A stretch of DNA of 43,814 nucleotides from Ettlia oleoabundans (lineage: Eukaryota; Chlorophyta; Chlorophyceae; Chlamydomonadales): the NCBI GenBank assembly GCA_019693395.1, contig JAAMXP010004592.1, positions 1-43,814 of the forward strand. The letters run 5' to 3'. Below, piece after piece: positions 43,501 to 43,814 of this stretch. Made by a program: the position numbers and the translations under genes. Every line of letters begins with the position of its first letter. Positions within the stretch are counted from its first letter, which is position 1. Under the pieces are notes generated by a model. The model ran no database searches. It was not told the origin of the DNA and saw nothing but the letters and a program-made list of their open reading frames with translations.

Positions 43501-43814
43501 AAAGGAAGGACAGAAGATTTGTAGATGAGGAGAACAGTGAAGGCCCAAGCGGTTGCAAATACCCTGCCCCAGCACATGCCCTACTGCCAGCAGTCCCCCA
43601 TCTGCACGATATACAGTAACGCCCCTCCAACACTGTACACACCAACATTGCCAACAACGGTGCCATCGGGTCGACACCAACCACAACACAACCTGCCCAC
43701 GCCACCACCAACGACACAAGCCGATTCCAGCAGCAAGCAGGCACGCAGACGCAGCTTATACACACCTTACAAACCACATATCATACTGTTTGGAGAGAAT
43801 GCACAGATTATGCC
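40558..43814 (-). CDS. PHT1-like phosphate:H+ symporter, MFS (5' end off the right edge)
   Basis: Major facilitator superfamily transporter of the plasma membrane, most like PHT1 inorganic phosphate:proton symporters. Exons in the window: 43814-43771 (partial), 43383-43282, 43076-42962, 42671-42526, 42217-42146, 41966-41874, 41567-41427, 41088-41019, 40652-40558, covering the C-terminal 277 residues. Family signatures are WVANDFAFYGNKLFQSQFI, YTIDRKWMGRQRLQTFGF (the GRR-Q cytosolic loop), FFNQFGPNCTSFLVAGEVYP, RAFFHGISAAAGKLGAI (close to the HGISAAAGKAGA hallmark of PHT1), and WIFLPDTTGLDLAEIDRL at the end of the last helix. A charged cytosolic tail (KHYNAEQDAQQRKLQEMRRE) ends the protein. 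The intron after exon 42671-42526 uses a GC donor. Substrate assignment is by family resemblance; a related MFS anion transporter is possible. Confidence 0.86.

Noticed and set aside
1..43814. Operons, ribosome binding sites, riboswitches or CRISPR arrays
   Set aside because: The genes are spliced eukaryotic nuclear genes, and no arrays of regularly spaced repeats or bacterial signals are visible.

Overview
This window is nuclear DNA from a green alga (Chlorophyta), most likely a core chlorophyte of the Chlorophyceae type. The evidence is a set of intron-dense protein genes with very short exons, introns that nearly all end in TGCAG, GC-leaning sequence with CTG/CAG-coded Gln, Ala and Ser tracts, and TGTAA poly(A)-type signals just after several stop codons. 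The best protein matches are plant or general eukaryotic families. I cannot name a species. There are no operons, tRNA or rRNA genes, CRISPR arrays or intact transposons. I built all gene models by hand, joining splice sites with consistent phase and checking them against remembered family motifs. No transcript or database search was available.

Left part (1-14604). A telomerase reverse transcriptase gene (TERT, minus strand) fills 14-9280. Its last exons lie beyond the left edge. It has at least 24 exons and at least 1697 codons, with large low-complexity inserts. An 886-base divergent region holds a decayed BTB-like fragment and separates TERT from a CCDC25-type gene on the plus strand (10167-12825). 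A small KGG-motif, LEA-like gene follows on the minus strand (13198-14259).

Middle (14605-31237). Next on the minus strand are a BTB-BACK protein with a MATH-like C-terminus (14605-17748), an unexplained stretch with one protein-like terminal exon, and an RNA polymerase I subunit of the RPA34/PAF49 type (18669-20351). Four plus-strand genes run head to tail: a gamma-glutamylcyclotransferase-fold protein, a rhomboid protease, an OMA1-type M48 metalloprotease, and the cytosolic iron-sulfur assembly factor NAR1.

Right part (31238-43814). Three minus-strand genes follow: a COG2509/PDE327-type FAD-dependent oxidoreductase with a likely plastid transit peptide, the Ran exchange factor RCC1, and the C-terminal part of a PHT1-like phosphate transporter whose 5' end lies beyond the right edge.

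Functionally this is a row of unrelated housekeeping genes, not one pathway. The points most worth a second look are the roughly 230-residue insertion between RT motifs B' and C of TERT, a perfect 13-bp hairpin that covers a 5' splice site in the BTB gene, a high share of GC-AG introns, and the tight tandem of two intramembrane or membrane-linked protease genes.
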